Notes: generated by a model from the sequence alone, not told the origin. A stretch of DNA of 50,022 nt from Tolypothrix brevis GSE-NOS-MK-07-07A (GCA_019358985.1 JAHHIJ010000042.1:1-50022); one strand, 5' to 3'; counted from the stretch's first letter, positions 25,601-30,171 are shown. Translations and numbers: made by a program.

Positions 25601-28600
25601 CTGAATATTACCAAGATGGTCTGGTCAAAGCAGAAATTGACGAACGTGGTAATCGTACAGAGTACCGTTACAATTCTCTCGGTCAATTGATAGAAACTAT
25701 TTATCCCGACCGGACTCCACAAAACCTATCTGATAATCCCAGAACTCGTAGCGAATACGACAAAGCAAGAAGGCTAATTAGCAAAACTGATGCTTTAGGA
25801 CGCACCACTAGTTTTGTCTACGACCAATTGGGTCGTTTAAAAGAGACAAAGTACAGCGATGGTACTTCTACAATTACAACTTTTGATGCTTTAGGTCATG
25901 TAATAGGTCGTACTGATCGCGCAGGACGAACGACCCAATACAAATACAATAGTGTTGGCAGGCTGATAGAGACAATTTATCCAGACGATACGCTTGGTAG
26001 CGATGGAGATAATCCCAGAACTCGTAATGAATACGACGAAATCGGGCGGAAAATAGCCTTTATTGACGAGCGGGGAAATCGCACCGAATATGAATACGAT
26101 AAAGCAGGTCGTCAAACTGTCATTCGCGATGCTCTTGATAACGAGACTATTTATACTTACGATAAAGTCGGTAACATATTCACAAAAACCGATGCTCTAA
26201 ACCACACAACAACTTATGTGTATGATGAGCGAGAGCGACTTGTAAAAACTCAATTTGCTGACCTCACCTATACGACCACCGTTTACGACAATAATAGTCA
26301 AGTTATTGCCAAAACTGACCAGAATAACCAAACAACACAGTATGAGTATGATTCACGAGGAAGATTAACCGATGTAGTAGATGCAAGACAGCAAAGAACA
26401 GAATATGGCTATGATTTAACTGGCAATTTAGTCAGTACAAAAGATGCTAATGGTCATATTACAACTTACGAATATGACGAACGCGATCGCCGCGTAGCCA
26501 CGGTATTACCTTTATTGCAACGAGAGGAAACGACCTACGATGCTGTCGGAAACGTTGTTAGCAAAAAAGACTTCAACCAAAATACGATCGCTTACAGATA
26601 CGATAGCAATAATCGCCTTATTGCTAAAGAATTTATTGATGGTACATCAGTCAGTTATACTTACACCAAAACTGGGCAAGTAGCAACGGTTACGGATGGT
26701 CGAGGAGTCACAACTTACAAATACGACAAGCGCGATCACTTAATTTCTCGTACAGACCCTTCGGGAGTGTATTTGAACACTGGGGCAACGATTGAGTACG
26801 AATATGATGCTACTGGAAATCGTATTGCAGTTAAAACCAAAGCTGGGACAACAAGCCATACCTATGATGAATTAAATCGTCTCAAAACCGTAACTCAAAA
26901 TACAGATACGACGACTTACTTTTATGATGCGGTTGGCAATCTTTGGCATACCAAACTATCTAATAATATTGTCGAAACTCGTCAATACGACCAGTTGAAT
27001 CGCTTAGTCTCTCTGAAAAATGCTTTAACTAACCCCGTATCTGGGGAAGAAACTGTTATTTCCAGTTACGATTACACTCTCAATCCCGTAGGTTATCGTC
27101 TCGAAGTCGAAGAACACAATGGACGAAAAGTTAAGTATGAATACGATGAATTGTATCGTCTCAAGAGCGAAAAAATAACTGACCCCTCTGACTCTGTAAA
27201 TAACGGTCGTAACATTACGTATACATACGACAATGTTGGCAACCGATTAACTCGTAATGACTCAAATGAAGGGCTAACAACTTACTATTACAATAATAAT
27301 GACTGGCTGCTGAACGAAACGCAGCTTAAAAACGGTGAGACAGTCTATATCTACAATTACACCTATGATAATAACGGTAATACGATTTGCCGTGCTAAAA
27401 ATGGCAATAGCGAAATAATTAACACCTGGGACTTTGAAAACCGTTTAATAGGTGTTGACAATCGGATTGATGGCAAGCAAGTTAATTATGTCTACGACGC
27501 TAATGGTGTTCGAGTTAGCTCGAAAGTTGATGCTATTACTACAAACTATCTCGTTGATACCAATTTACCTCATGCCCAGGTTCTAGCAGAATACGACGAG
27601 CGCGGTAATTTAAAAACGGACTACCTCGTAGGGCATGATTTAATTTCCCAAACTAAAGACGGACAACAGTCCTTCTATCTAGTAGATGGGTTAGGTAGTA
27701 CACGGGTTTTGACTAATGGGCAAGCTTCAATTACTGATACCTATACTTATGATGCATTTGGCAAGTTAATTGGTAGCAGTGGTGGTACGGATAATAACTA
27801 CTTGTTTGCTGGGGAGCAGTATGACGAGGATTTAGACCAATACTACTTAAGGCAGCGTTATTACGATGCTAGCACTGGTAGATTTACGAGACGAGATGTT
27901 TATGAGGGTCGTCTTGAAGAGCCATTAACACTACATAAATATCTCTATGCTAACAGCAACCCAGTCAATTTAATTGACCCATCTGGACTGAATGCGCTAG
28001 CAGTGTTTTCCGACGCAAGTTGGGGCATACCGATTGTAGATGCGATCGTCAAGGTCGGGATAGCAGTTCGTGCGCTCGAATTGGGTATTAAGCTTGGCTC
28101 TTATATTCCAGAGGTGTTGGGGGGTTTTGGTGATGGTCCTCAACCCAAGATTTCTGATAATACTGCTCGCTCACCTGAAAGTACGCTGGTACACGGGATT
28201 TTAGGCAGGCTTGGGGGTGTTGGGGGCTTTGGTGATGGTCCTCAGCCTGAAGTCAGTAATACTGAGACTTTTCCAACTTATCCTTTGAGTCTCAGCGAGT
28301 TTTTAGACAACTATATTTATTCCATAAATCTCGATCCGGGAATCGATCCAGAAGATCGCATATTGGATCAAGAGGCTAAAAATATCGCTAAAAAAATTTA
28401 TGATCCCATAGCTCAAAAACAGAGAACAATTGCTGTAGGGCGACTCCAAGGTTCGGGAGCAAAAGTTGTAGCTAACTCTTTTGGAGAATTTACAGACTAC
28501 CAAGAAACTTTGCTTACAGAAGATGGCTATATTGTATATGAAGAATCTAGAAATAGCTATGCAAGCCCAGATAACCACGCCGAAAGACGTTTAATCAGAC

Positions 28601-28740
28601 GGCAAAATGCTACTGGGGAAGCTTTTGAAGCAATTGGAGTAAGTCATCCTAATGGTATTTGTTCCTCTTGTTGGGCAGATATGCAAGCGAATAATATTAG
28701 AAGGGGTAGTAAATTGAAACCAGATAAACCAAGTAAATAG
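4681..28740 (+). CDS. Giant Rhs/YD-repeat polymorphic toxin exoprotein with C-terminal deaminase domain
   Basis: 8019 residues in one frame from an ATG preceded by AAAGGGGAACTGAAA, a strong ribosome binding site. There is no Sec signal peptide. Approximate domain order: low-complexity head 1-144; a cyanobacterial exoprotein domain (FAIRTEGTISMNGGG onward) 145-460; Ig-like modules 462-2183; cadherin-like domain about 2183-2281; He_PIG-like Ig domains and an unassigned beta-rich region to about 2798; PPC-like repeats 2799-4985; a VWA domain with MIDAS motif DVSGS about 5158-5345, lying between two SdrD B-like halves; seven He_PIG-like repeats about 5455-6120; a pre-Rhs domain (LKLGNFRLSF); YD repeats about 6350-7650; the Rhs core ending DPSGL at 7766-7770; and a variable C-terminal domain 7771-8019. 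The last is a deaminase-fold toxin (separate entry). By analogy with known Rhs proteins the YD region should form a shell around the toxin. The type I secretion genes downstream suggest the export route. The size is exceptional even for exoproteins. Export route and target are inferred. Confidence 0.9.
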   Translation: MANKDAFNNNDGVFGNSLIDDATLVKPLTDSPEPLNITQFKDQNSGNYDPFASLNDDTKSLLSKTDQVSVVNPLEQPSVFTQPNLLPVTQSTKTSNNTDVITGNKQNTALLGATSSDPLTGNTNFALKTASTTSSTNSATNTIPNFAIRTEGTISMNGGGDYDGNPTDLSDDALIYAAKGFTINGNPTLPVQRDGNGNPIRDSSGKLVLVDKAVAVSSGYSVTNGPSNQYAGLIPPPVIPQQTVTVPAYADLKTLELNRRIPAGSPTVTFNSSQNPLNNANDWNTKFPSPGTASNPKVVRVTGGGLNIPSNITLNNYVITVESGDINFNGNNHNFNNVVLITNNGNINLGNVQSRDLAVFASGSINMNGGARFAASTMLASGSNNGTINFNGATTTTNPTDILHVVSQGDITYNGASNTRGFLLSAKNFIYNGNSTLYGTIGAKGNIIFNGSATVIYTNDIPPDTTAPTITASLERDTARNNTTNTDKITSDPTIVGTVDDTSSIFEFKAGFNSNNTANFTNVLAQRNADGSFRLTRSQLEQIYGGTLPDGTHTLKLQAKDASGNTTSVYEFTFTLLSTEPAPSNLDLTATTDSGRSDTDNITNNTAPSITGNANANALVQLSNSGQVIGSSTADSTGKWQITSSTLTNGTYNLTATATDIAGNVSAASQPLSITIDTIAPISPTLKLTAATDTGTSNSDGITKNNTPIIAGTAEANSTVKLYKDGQLVGTTNASFYGEWQVQLGTLANGNHVFTATSTDAAGNISAPSTQYTVTVDTQINPPSNLDLIAASDSGISNLDNITKVTAPVITGSADANTTVQLLNAGQIVGLSTTRSDGFWQITTNNLTNGTYNLSAIASDIAGNVSTSSTPLQVIIDSALPQITLTTPIDTQPLQQEAKLTGNVDGTGSSIIALQYRFDNNQSYDIPFSFTGVFDSNIDFTGISNGSHTLSIIATDTAGNIKTTQYNVTVALDQNAPVIAASLQRDTALLGVTNTDKITFDPTITGTVIDDSNVVEFKAGFNNAQAANFVNVLPYRNSNGSFTFDRTLLNTIYSASINGGSGNTGTPTNGSVLPDGQHTLKLVAKDNYGNVSGNYEFTFTLDTTTPTPILSLVLSSDTGISQSDRITNDLTPTITGNGEVGAIVQLFNGTQVIGQTTVDTSGIWLLTTSELTDGVKSLSAIASDIAGNTSTSTPIGITIDTLLPQLTLTTPIESSPLQPGAKLTGNINGTGSPLTAFSYRFNLGTEIPINFNAAGTFDQNLDFTGLGNGNYTLTITATDTAGNILTNQYNVTINLDIAAPVIMAALVRDTAANGTTNLDKITFDPSIVGSVVDASQVAEFKAGFDNTPVANFINVLPERNADGTFSFTRTQLETIYSAGVNSGNGINGGNGTNGGILPDGVRTLKLIAKDEFGNQSDVYSFSFTLDTLTPTPSNLDLPASKDTGVSNADNITKNAAPTITGNAEIGATVKLINNADGLLIGQTIVSASGIWQIDVNNLVNGIYNLSAIATDIAGNVSTDSTPFTITIDTVAPTLTLTTPIDTTPLQQGARLVGSADGTGSGIAAISYRFNSGTEEHVVVSSNGTNAVFNQQLDLTGLANGNHILTVTTTDVAGNIFTKQYNVTVNIDTEAPIITVSLVRDTAPGNATNSDRITNNPAIAGTVSDANRVVELLAGLNNTAINSFVDITAQIQPNGSFTLDNSALVAIYNAANSGNNSNNSIPDGTYTLRLVAKDEFGNISPTKEYTFTLDTTTPAPTNLDLPASIDSGVSATDNITNFNTPTITGNAEANSTVQLFNNGNVVGEATTNADGIWQIVTSDLTDGTYNLNAQATDIAGNVSSISTPIQLIIDRTLPQLNLTTPIDNAPLTTGAVLSGNVDGTVSGISSLNYRFDNSSEVSVTLDNTGNFNQQLDLSTLTSGSHVLTLVATDIAGNVKTISYNVTINNDTIAPLITAGLKNDTAPSGTINSNPNDEKLSDTPSESLRDRITYDPSITGFVTDTSSIASFKAGFNNQTAANFVDVFAQLNTDGSFNFNRTTLEAIYGGTIPDGAHTLRLIASDSYGNTSNAFSFTFTLDTNIAQPTFNLDAASDSGTIGDKKTKFNTVTLTGLTEPGAILILEQTGANGATSPVLGQNGTPLTVTADNTGKYNFTNVELTAGNNTFTVRATDIAGNTSSFSTTIYRFSAPTAINLTHNTVAENSAVGTVIGELSSIDSDSGDTHTYTLVDNAGGRFQIVDNKLQVANNTLLDFEANTQHTVIIRSTDKNGLILDKTQAIAITNVNEVPIFTSTPNNTTVESGSTFTYNITTTDPDAGDIRTLNAVGLPTWLTFTDNGNGTATITGIPNQNQLGLFNIAITATDAGGLKATQNIIIGSQITLSEQTNFSPKRNFGLTIPVTPSILTFKIDPSFDLSDIKFINDAFEVALVDANGISLVHAIGKGRDAFFNLTEGEPVGNGAGATYNPTTKTVSLNLTGVKPGSAELIFRLVNDDKDTATSLRITDFALVAAPAGTVAATQTQFATEIRPNAAPNFNALVDVSNSLAAQYQRSSFNADTKTLYADIAVRNIGSYSVDVPVLVAVKNISDPSVILRNPDGVTPDGIPYYDFTSLVASGKLNPNGESGSRSLAFYNPNGVQFTYDVVVLAQLNVKPVIDSKPVVEVIGGQQYRYDVNATDPNGDSVTYKLLTSPEGMTIEENTGLITWNTLSSNKGNQSVFVEVSDGRGGVATQNYILSVIDTPPNRPPIFTTTPIVDAYINKLYKYDADAVDPDGDYPLSYSLIVGPNGMTVNPSTGVVEWTPPPVLVLGDTVLGRVGIPGENDEFTFSGTKGQRIYFDPLQYSSDYYNWRFDVYSPSNIKVINGADFRWDNNQLLTLTEDGNYRIVVDAQGDYVGNYGFSVIDSNLVPVVPIDTVVKGSLSPGSEDDVFRFTGNKGQKLYFDELSKEGNLDWVVYNASNQVVASNGNFDDMEVDLLADGQYILALRGKSAFSSTVDYSFTIVTPDIITKPLTLGSNDNPHIVSGAISEKGEQDIYTFTGTAGQQLFYDALGGDYFTLTLYDPTNNIIYSADNRYDRGPDNNLTLGMSGTYKVVIDGNGPDIGSYKFQFLDKAAAPEKNLDTDIVGQFGNDSIESHLYRFNIPSGGKYVYIDGQTGSGNTWLLYGPNGEKVSSNSINSDRRLTLKQGEYLLVMQGNGGDPNYNVRVVTPETPQPEVITYGETVSKTITKKGSYHTYTFAGEAGQQLFYDALGGDYFTLHLIDPTGQEIYSADNRYDRGPDYNLTLGMSGTYKVVIDGGDDVIGNYKFRFLNKADAQLKALDTDIIGTIDNDGIGSTLYRFNIPSGGKYVYIDGQVGGGNSWLLYSPDGQYVTGNSINNDWRGTLKQGEYLLVMQGNGSSDPNYNVRVVTPETPQPQVIISGETVDKTITKKGSYHTYTFAGEAGQQLFYDALGGDYFTLHLIDPTGQEIYSADNRYDRGPDYNLTLGMSGTYKVVIDGGDDVIGNYKFRFLNKADAQLKALDTDIVGTIDNDGIGSTLYRFNIPTGSRKKVNLGGTVGSSPNNWILYKSNGQLVSYASINDNQDLTLDQGEYLLVMQGNGGSDPNYQVQIKTLETTSISPSTGTSISFGQEVSGSINTVDGSKIYTFVGTAGQQLFYDALGGDQFAVRIYDPTGRNLFGYYYDYPYSIDSRNDYDSNNGQLVLTTSGTYQVEVKTEGEGIGNYKFRLLNRADSLAKNLDTDITGQFDNNNLGTTGYRITIPTGGKYVYIDGQAGENNYWLLYSPNGQRVTYNSINYDQERFLTSGEYWLLMQGNGSSDPNYNVRVVTSETPQPEVITYGETVDKTITKKGSYHTYTFAGEAGQQLFYDALGGDHFAVRIYDPTGRDLFGHDYYGNPYSIDSRNDYDSNNGQLVLTTSGTYRVEVKTEGEGIGDYKFRLLNRADSLAKNLDTDITGQFDNNNLGTTGYRITIPTGGKYVYIDGQAGENNYWLLYSPNGQRVTYNSINYDQERFLTSGEYWLLMQGNGSSDPNYNVRVVTSETPQPEVITYGETVDKTITKKGSYHTYTFAGEAGQQLFYDALGGDHFAVRIYDPTGRDLFGHDYYGNPYSIDSRNDYDSNNGQLVLTTSGTYRVEVKTEGEGIGDYKFRLLNRADSLAKNLDTDITGQFDNNNLGTTGYRITIPTGGKYVYIDGQAGENNYWLLYSPNGQRVTYNSINYDQERFLTSGEYWLLMQGNGSSDPNYNVRVVTSETPQPEVITYGETVDKTITKKGSYHTYTFAGEAGQQLFYDALGGDEFDLRIYDPTGRNLFGHDYYGNPYGVDSRNDYDSNDGQLVLTTSGTYQVEVKTRGEGIGDYKFRLLEKTSAIPTITFNTDYIGSFDNNGAGAKLFRFLATTGQHFYLDTVTDQNHYTWTLYTPNGQTINSATVQNGYLSGYKFDVAVTGEYLLSVQGFAADPSNQQKYKFNLVTPASSNQPLILGSTVNGSLTTGGQENTYTFIGVTGQKLFFDALAGEGNLKAQLYSPSNALVFEQTTNSDKSPFTLSESGSYRLVISGEQPANKGNYSFILSDRSTAPTIQIGTPISGNLNPGNKVNLYQFTANSGQSLKFDLDADTWSGANWILYDPSSTIFKAPDANIPDFNVTFGASGLYTLALAKLAVGIAGNSDTRVDYSFKVTDTSVNPVTNTGLSAVQSGRLNAGQVIDYNFTATAGTLILLDSQDSSNSEIRNRLINPDGTLVFTDSDSRYDTAPILLEQTGNYKLQTFGYYDSTAGDYKFNLLELPRSFRSPNLNYLEIGSVVSGNLNALQDKAYTFDGVHGQKFMFNAMIGENVRASLYDPNGNNIFSTSNFQWNGDSGLFTLTTDGLYYLVIANDEAASRNYSFQLLDTTVAPDITYSLPKAGSLDNGQQSQFFKLQAKVGDRLYFDSLTDNIPDGNYRWKLFDPGNNQLFDTEQRYDTEIVIGETGEYYLYIQGGSGTDKVDYNFRVLRHEKVIGDVVTPGTGENTSNSGEGQGLFNVKLSVKDTKGASTVQDFNLKLLPDPDNGNPVIITTPKTRFALADKVYQYKLQSVDPDGDKLTYRLLDAPLGALIDSDTGELLWFPESTVTTGSQVNFQVEVNDRRGGKDIQSFAVDVYNNLGKIQGAVFDDLNSNGLLDSKLVKGDNPAIVFAIDVSGSTAAPFFGEEGNKTTKTVLDAQIAAANAMIDAVVASGGGSRIKFGIIPHKFNAVIQDMDLATEGLQIYTTANADTNGNGIADIREILSSYRPDGSNNFTTALQTIDSLFDALPGTPNLIFMSDGYGPLNPTIANQVVTDIKAKGGNVTAFGVGLYSTIETIQKIDSNAERITDFEKLIDVFSGFDDRYALEPFKENVTVYLDLNNNQILDQGEPNQLTKKDTSTSTLGKNRYYYTFDDLLPGTYTIRTVVPSGYTLTTPTSGAKVDTITVNGEDFIHLAGLGKVSEPVNVDPVFVTTPDKFKVRAGENLIYRAIATDGNADSLNYDLILAPPGMTVDKTTGTVVWSPSKQIIEQYYAELKAERERLTALGRGEFARNTVELNVGLRVRDGKGGQALQYINIELLPDNIAPVFTSVSKNNKAQVDKTFRYQATALNTDGDVLVYSEGDRALDGLSVTNTGLVTWTPNSTQLGNQEFTIKVTDGKGGEALQRVSVVVGANLPNTAPDITSTPRTVVRQGNTYLYKVEANDVDGDVLTYSLASKPTGMDITQDGVISWTPTAAQFGNYTLSVDVSDGTLTTTQDFTLNVTNFAPNYAPTITSTPNLITNLERTYEYNLIGTDPDNDLLLWSIDSAPEGMVIDATTGALRWQPSATQIGEHTVAVKLTDAYGAYTAQEFTLTVRGINTPPAIVSNPVTSAAQNQVYTYNVVATDIENDEVTYSLGRRPVGMTISDEGKVEWKPTSSQIGSQTVEVIARDSQGATSTQSFTIEVGTTAINNAPSITSTPKFVASVGSPYQYQVVATDPDTGDTLTYQILSKPSGVDVQINPTTGLLTWDNPTSGQYQIVVGAVDTAGLGAAQGFILTARNNSNPVINSTAPSTVTPGSIYAYDVKATDADGDNLTYNLDSTSLGKGITVDTLGRLRWNPAISNVGNHAINVTVNDGNGGSATQTINLNVAPDTEAPIVRLIALNNTANLGDTITFQARATDNIKVAGLQLLVNGISFVLDANGIGTVKATTAGTMRGVAKATDTAGNIGQATFDVLVVDPAEVGAPNVSFKLEGVNDGDFVKASTSIRATISDDGSLDYYRLLVAPIDGGEFREIWRNDNPTAINDGLLGENYKFDPSLLQNDSYIVRLEVADNGGHISYSEQTVEVAGDLKLGNFRLSFTDLTVPVTDIPINLTRTYDTLTSNTTDDFGYGWRMEFRDTDLRTSVGNKSEEDEILGYQRAFKDGTKVYITLPGGKREAFTFKPTPDRIFKIAAGFAGSNDSLVYNPSFVGDKGVTSTLTVKDARILHRADSSEYVGLNAGLPYNPADVNFGGIYVLTTKEGTVYEIDAATGDLLTVTDTFGNKLTYTDAEISSSTGQKITFARDTQNRITAVSDPMGYLIKYGYDDKGNLVSVTDRENNVTRMEYNQERSHYLDKIIDPLGRTGVRNEYGEDGRLKKIVDVNGKPVEMTYDPDAKEQKVTDQLGYVTTYVYDARGNVITEIDAEGQITKRRFNDDNYILEKTVISDRSGVAGFTKKYSYDNFGNMLTEEDPLGNVTYYTYGQYSRLLNEVDPLGNTTTYTYSPKGKLRSMTDASGNVTKYNYDLKGNVTEIVDVNGNKTGFRYDAIGNIASAIDANGNEITYTYDANGKRWNETQTVTTSSGLQQIVTELIYDREGRVKSIKDPENNITKYEYDDNGNQIAVINSRLNKTEYRYSEKGQLVEIIDPDNTPNNPLDNTRTITIYDEGGRSRATIDQNGKVTHYEYDALGRVTGIIYPSSTENTLAQLIATVAPGQTFDSIDWTKIVYPKETPAYLINLPKTSTEYYQDGLVKAEIDERGNRTEYRYNSLGQLIETIYPDRTPQNLSDNPRTRSEYDKARRLISKTDALGRTTSFVYDQLGRLKETKYSDGTSTITTFDALGHVIGRTDRAGRTTQYKYNSVGRLIETIYPDDTLGSDGDNPRTRNEYDEIGRKIAFIDERGNRTEYEYDKAGRQTVIRDALDNETIYTYDKVGNIFTKTDALNHTTTYVYDERERLVKTQFADLTYTTTVYDNNSQVIAKTDQNNQTTQYEYDSRGRLTDVVDARQQRTEYGYDLTGNLVSTKDANGHITTYEYDERDRRVATVLPLLQREETTYDAVGNVVSKKDFNQNTIAYRYDSNNRLIAKEFIDGTSVSYTYTKTGQVATVTDGRGVTTYKYDKRDHLISRTDPSGVYLNTGATIEYEYDATGNRIAVKTKAGTTSHTYDELNRLKTVTQNTDTTTYFYDAVGNLWHTKLSNNIVETRQYDQLNRLVSLKNALTNPVSGEETVISSYDYTLNPVGYRLEVEEHNGRKVKYEYDELYRLKSEKITDPSDSVNNGRNITYTYDNVGNRLTRNDSNEGLTTYYYNNNDWLLNETQLKNGETVYIYNYTYDNNGNTICRAKNGNSEIINTWDFENRLIGVDNRIDGKQVNYVYDANGVRVSSKVDAITTNYLVDTNLPHAQVLAEYDERGNLKTDYLVGHDLISQTKDGQQSFYLVDGLGSTRVLTNGQASITDTYTYDAFGKLIGSSGGTDNNYLFAGEQYDEDLDQYYLRQRYYDASTGRFTRRDVYEGRLEEPLTLHKYLYANSNPVNLIDPSGLNALAVFSDASWGIPIVDAIVKVGIAVRALELGIKLGSYIPEVLGGFGDGPQPKISDNTARSPESTLVHGILGRLGGVGGFGDGPQPEVSNTETFPTYPLSLSEFLDNYIYSINLDPGIDPEDRILDQEAKNIAKKIYDPIAQKQRTIAVGRLQGSGAKVVANSFGEFTDYQETLLTEDGYIVYEESRNSYASPDNHAERRLIRRQNATGEAFEAIGVSHPNGICSSCWADMQANNIRRGSKLKPDKPSK
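6064..11226 (+). repeat. Higher-order Ig-like super-repeats within the giant gene
   Basis: Three module types alternate. Type A carries RDTA, DKIT, FKAGF and FTLDT. Type B carries NLDL, DSG, DNIT, ITGNA, GTYNL and ATDIAGNVS. Type C carries LTLTTPID, LTGN, YRF and QYNVT. From 7600 they follow a regular A-B-C order, with A modules starting near 7600, 8575, 9568 and 10525, a period of about 960-990 nt (about 325 residues). Before that comes one A and three B modules. The copies are diverged, so the expansion is old. They probably form an extended stalk, as in bacterial adhesins. Confidence 0.8.
14341..15225 (+). repeat. Duplicated 603-nt unit in the PPC-like region
   Basis: The segment beginning AAAAAAGGTAGTTACC at 14341 recurs at 14944. 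At least 250 nt appear identical by eye, through GCTCAATTAAAAGCCTTGG. The lag of 603 nt (201 codons) keeps the frame. Confidence 0.7.
15845..17480 (+). repeat. Near-perfect 633-nt tandem repeat, about 2.6 copies
   Basis: The marker GAAGAATCTAGACACCGAC occurs at 15861, 16494 and 17127, a lag of 633 nt (211 codons). From about 15845 to 17480 I see no difference between the sequence and itself shifted by 633 nt; it diverges after GGCAGCTACCACACC. This points to very recent in-frame duplication or gene conversion. Copy number should be checked because such repeats are easily mis-assembled. Confidence 0.75.
18613..18641. repeat. Short cyanobacterial palindromic element inserted in frame in the giant gene
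   Basis: The segment GCGTTAGCGAAG followed by CTCGCCGTAGGCATCGC matches the general form of short palindromic repeats spread through Nostoc-type genomes. Here it is translated as LALAKLAVGIAG, which breaks the usual PPC strand pattern. Confidence 0.5.
23731..27990 (+). other. YD-repeat shell and Rhs core domain of the giant protein
   Basis: Many YD repeats of the form YDxxGNLxxxxDxxGxxTxYxYDxxGR are visible from about residue 6350. They lead into an Rhs-associated core with YLVDGLGSTRVL, TYDAFG, FAGEQYDEDLDQYYLRQRYYDASTGRFTRRD, ending YLYANSNPVNLIDPSGL at residue 7770. In studied Rhs proteins the repeats form a hollow shell and the core region self-cleaves after the conserved C-terminal motif, releasing the toxin domain. 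That activity is expected here but not shown by sequence alone. Confidence 0.85.
27991..28737 (+). other. C-terminal toxin domain, deaminase fold
   Basis: The 249 residues after DPSGL form the variable tip. First comes a hydrophobic segment (VDAIVKVGIAV) and a Gly-rich linker in which GGFGDGPQP occurs twice. The last ~110 residues carry deaminase-superfamily motifs: H7966-A-E7968 in NHAERRL, and P7990 with C7994-x2-C7997 in PNGICSSC. His and the two Cys would bind zinc and Glu would activate water. The spacing and the preceding strands (AVGRLQGSG, YIVYEES) match toxin deaminases attached to Rhs and other polymorphic toxins. I cannot assign the subfamily (SCP1.201/DddA-like, YwqJ-like, BURPS668_1122-like or another), so the substrate (DNA, RNA or nucleotide) is unknown. 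Confidence 0.75.
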
Positions 28741-28760
28741 TAAAGGAAGTGAAAGGATAA

Positions 28761-29393
28761 ATGAACTTGTATTTTTTTGATATAGATTCTCTAGAACAGG
28801 AGCTTAAGCAACTTCCTCCCTTTCACAGAGTAGCTTTCGCAGCTTCTATATGTGAAAGGATGCTTCCTAATTACAATGCTTTTTCGCAAATGGAGAATTG
28901 GGGTGATCCATCTGTACCTAGAAAGGCACTAGATGCTATTTGGCAAGCCTTACAAAGAAAATCAGCAGATGAAATCCAAATTATTCAATTAGCTGAAGAC
29001 TGTGTTCGTGAAAATGTCTGCCCAGATTCAGATGATTTTTTTGATTCTTACTATCTTCTTGAAGCTCAAGAGGCTCTTTTTGCAATCCATGCTATTTTGC
29101 ACGCTTATCTAAATCCGACTTCGATGAAATTTATTGTTCAAGTTGTTAAAGGTGCTAGATTTAACACTATTGAGCTATTTATTCGTGCAAGAGATAAGTC
29201 TTTCAATGCAAACCAGTATAGAGATAAAAAAGAGAGACTAGAGGCTATTAGCAATCATTTATTAGCTCATCGAGAAATATCAAAAGAAAATGAGGATTTA
29301 CAACTATTAAAAGAGGTTGAACATCTGGAATGTAATTCCCTAGAATCATTACGCACTTCAAATAGTGGGAGAAGTTTAATTGATGTGAACTAA
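28761..29393 (+). CDS. DUF416/YjaG-like protein, probable immunity protein
   Basis: 210 residues. It starts 20 nt after the toxin stop codon, with AAAGGAAGTGAAAGG just before the ATG, so it is almost certainly co-transcribed with the toxin. The region HRVAFAASICERMLPNYNAFSQM followed by WGDPSVPRKALDAIWQAL matches the DUF416 family, of which E. coli YjaG is a member, in its most conserved part (CERM-PNY, FGD, R-LD-IW-L). Length is close to YjaG. The location directly behind an Rhs toxin tip is the standard place for an immunity gene, and I recall DUF416 being proposed as an immunity family in comparative work on polymorphic toxins. The family match is strong; neutralisation of this toxin is inference. 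The toxin tip and this gene look more AT-rich than the upstream repeats, as expected of an exchanged cassette. Confidence 0.75.
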   Translation: MNLYFFDIDSLEQELKQLPPFHRVAFAASICERMLPNYNAFSQMENWGDPSVPRKALDAIWQALQRKSADEIQIIQLAEDCVRENVCPDSDDFFDSYYLLEAQEALFAIHAILHAYLNPTSMKFIVQVVKGARFNTIELFIRARDKSFNANQYRDKKERLEAISNHLLAHREISKENEDLQLLKEVEHLECNSLESLRTSNSGRSLIDVN

Positions 29394-29469
29394 ACTGAAA
29401 ATTAAAATATTTTAAAAAATTATAGTAGCGAGTTAAGCTTTTATTATTTTACATACTTAGCATTCATTT

Positions 29470-30171
29470 ATGATACCGAAACTAGAATTTGAAGAAATTG
29501 CTACCGTTCTCATCGCTAACAATCATAACCTTACTATTCCATCCCTGGATTTTCTTCAATCTAGTGGCGTTATTCCATCAGATTGGAAGCTAGTAAAAAC
29601 TCCTGTCATCAATTCTCAGATGGCTGAAGTTGAATTTACCAACGACATAATTATTTCAGCTAACTTAAATAAAATAATCTTCTCACAAACTGTAGAACAC
29701 AAAGCACCAAATAATTTGCAAATACTAACACTAGTCCATAAATATATTGCAGGCCTACCTAATATTAATTACCAGAGCATAGAAATTAACCCTAGTTGTT
29801 TTTTTTCTTTCGACAATGACGGAGAAACAGAAATTAATCATTACATTGTTACTAAGTTATTGTCTCCTAGAAATTGGCATGAGTTGAGCAATAAACCAGT
29901 CAAGGCTACACTCAATTTAGCTTATACACTCGAACAGGGTGAATTTAACTTAAAAATCGACGATGTTCAATTGCGACAACCCAACAACACATCTCAGTCT
30001 GGTGTGTTATTTTCTGGCAATTTCCCCTATGAAATTAACGAAGACACATCCTCAGAACAGCAACAACATTTGTATCAACTGTTAGATAATTGGCAACATG
30101 ATTTAAAAACTTTTCGGGAAATAGTCAACCAAAGATTTTTGAATAGAGATGAGCATAGCTCAGTCTCATAG
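29470..30171 (+). CDS. Protein of unknown function, paralogue of the 2785 gene
   Basis: 233 residues, no signal peptide or membrane segment. It is homologous to the protein at 2785-3573 over most of its length, with the best match in the C-terminal VLFSGNFPYEIN and DNWQHDLKTFREIVNQRFL. It lies 76 nt after the DUF416 gene in AT-rich DNA, without an obvious ribosome binding site. Two paralogues bracket the giant toxin gene, and a 5'-truncated third copy follows at once. This suggests a family tied to this locus, perhaps as chaperone, regulator or extra immunity protein, but no function can be assigned from sequence. Confidence 0.65.
   Translation: MIPKLEFEEIATVLIANNHNLTIPSLDFLQSSGVIPSDWKLVKTPVINSQMAEVEFTNDIIISANLNKIIFSQTVEHKAPNNLQILTLVHKYIAGLPNINYQSIEINPSCFFSFDNDGETEINHYIVTKLLSPRNWHELSNKPVKATLNLAYTLEQGEFNLKIDDVQLRQPNNTSQSGVLFSGNFPYEINEDTSSEQQQHLYQLLDNWQHDLKTFREIVNQRFLNRDEHSSVS

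Noticed and set aside
28761-29393. Treating the DUF416 gene as a second toxin
   Set aside because: It has no catalytic motif or export signal and matches YjaG-type cytosolic proteins; its position fits an immunity gene better.
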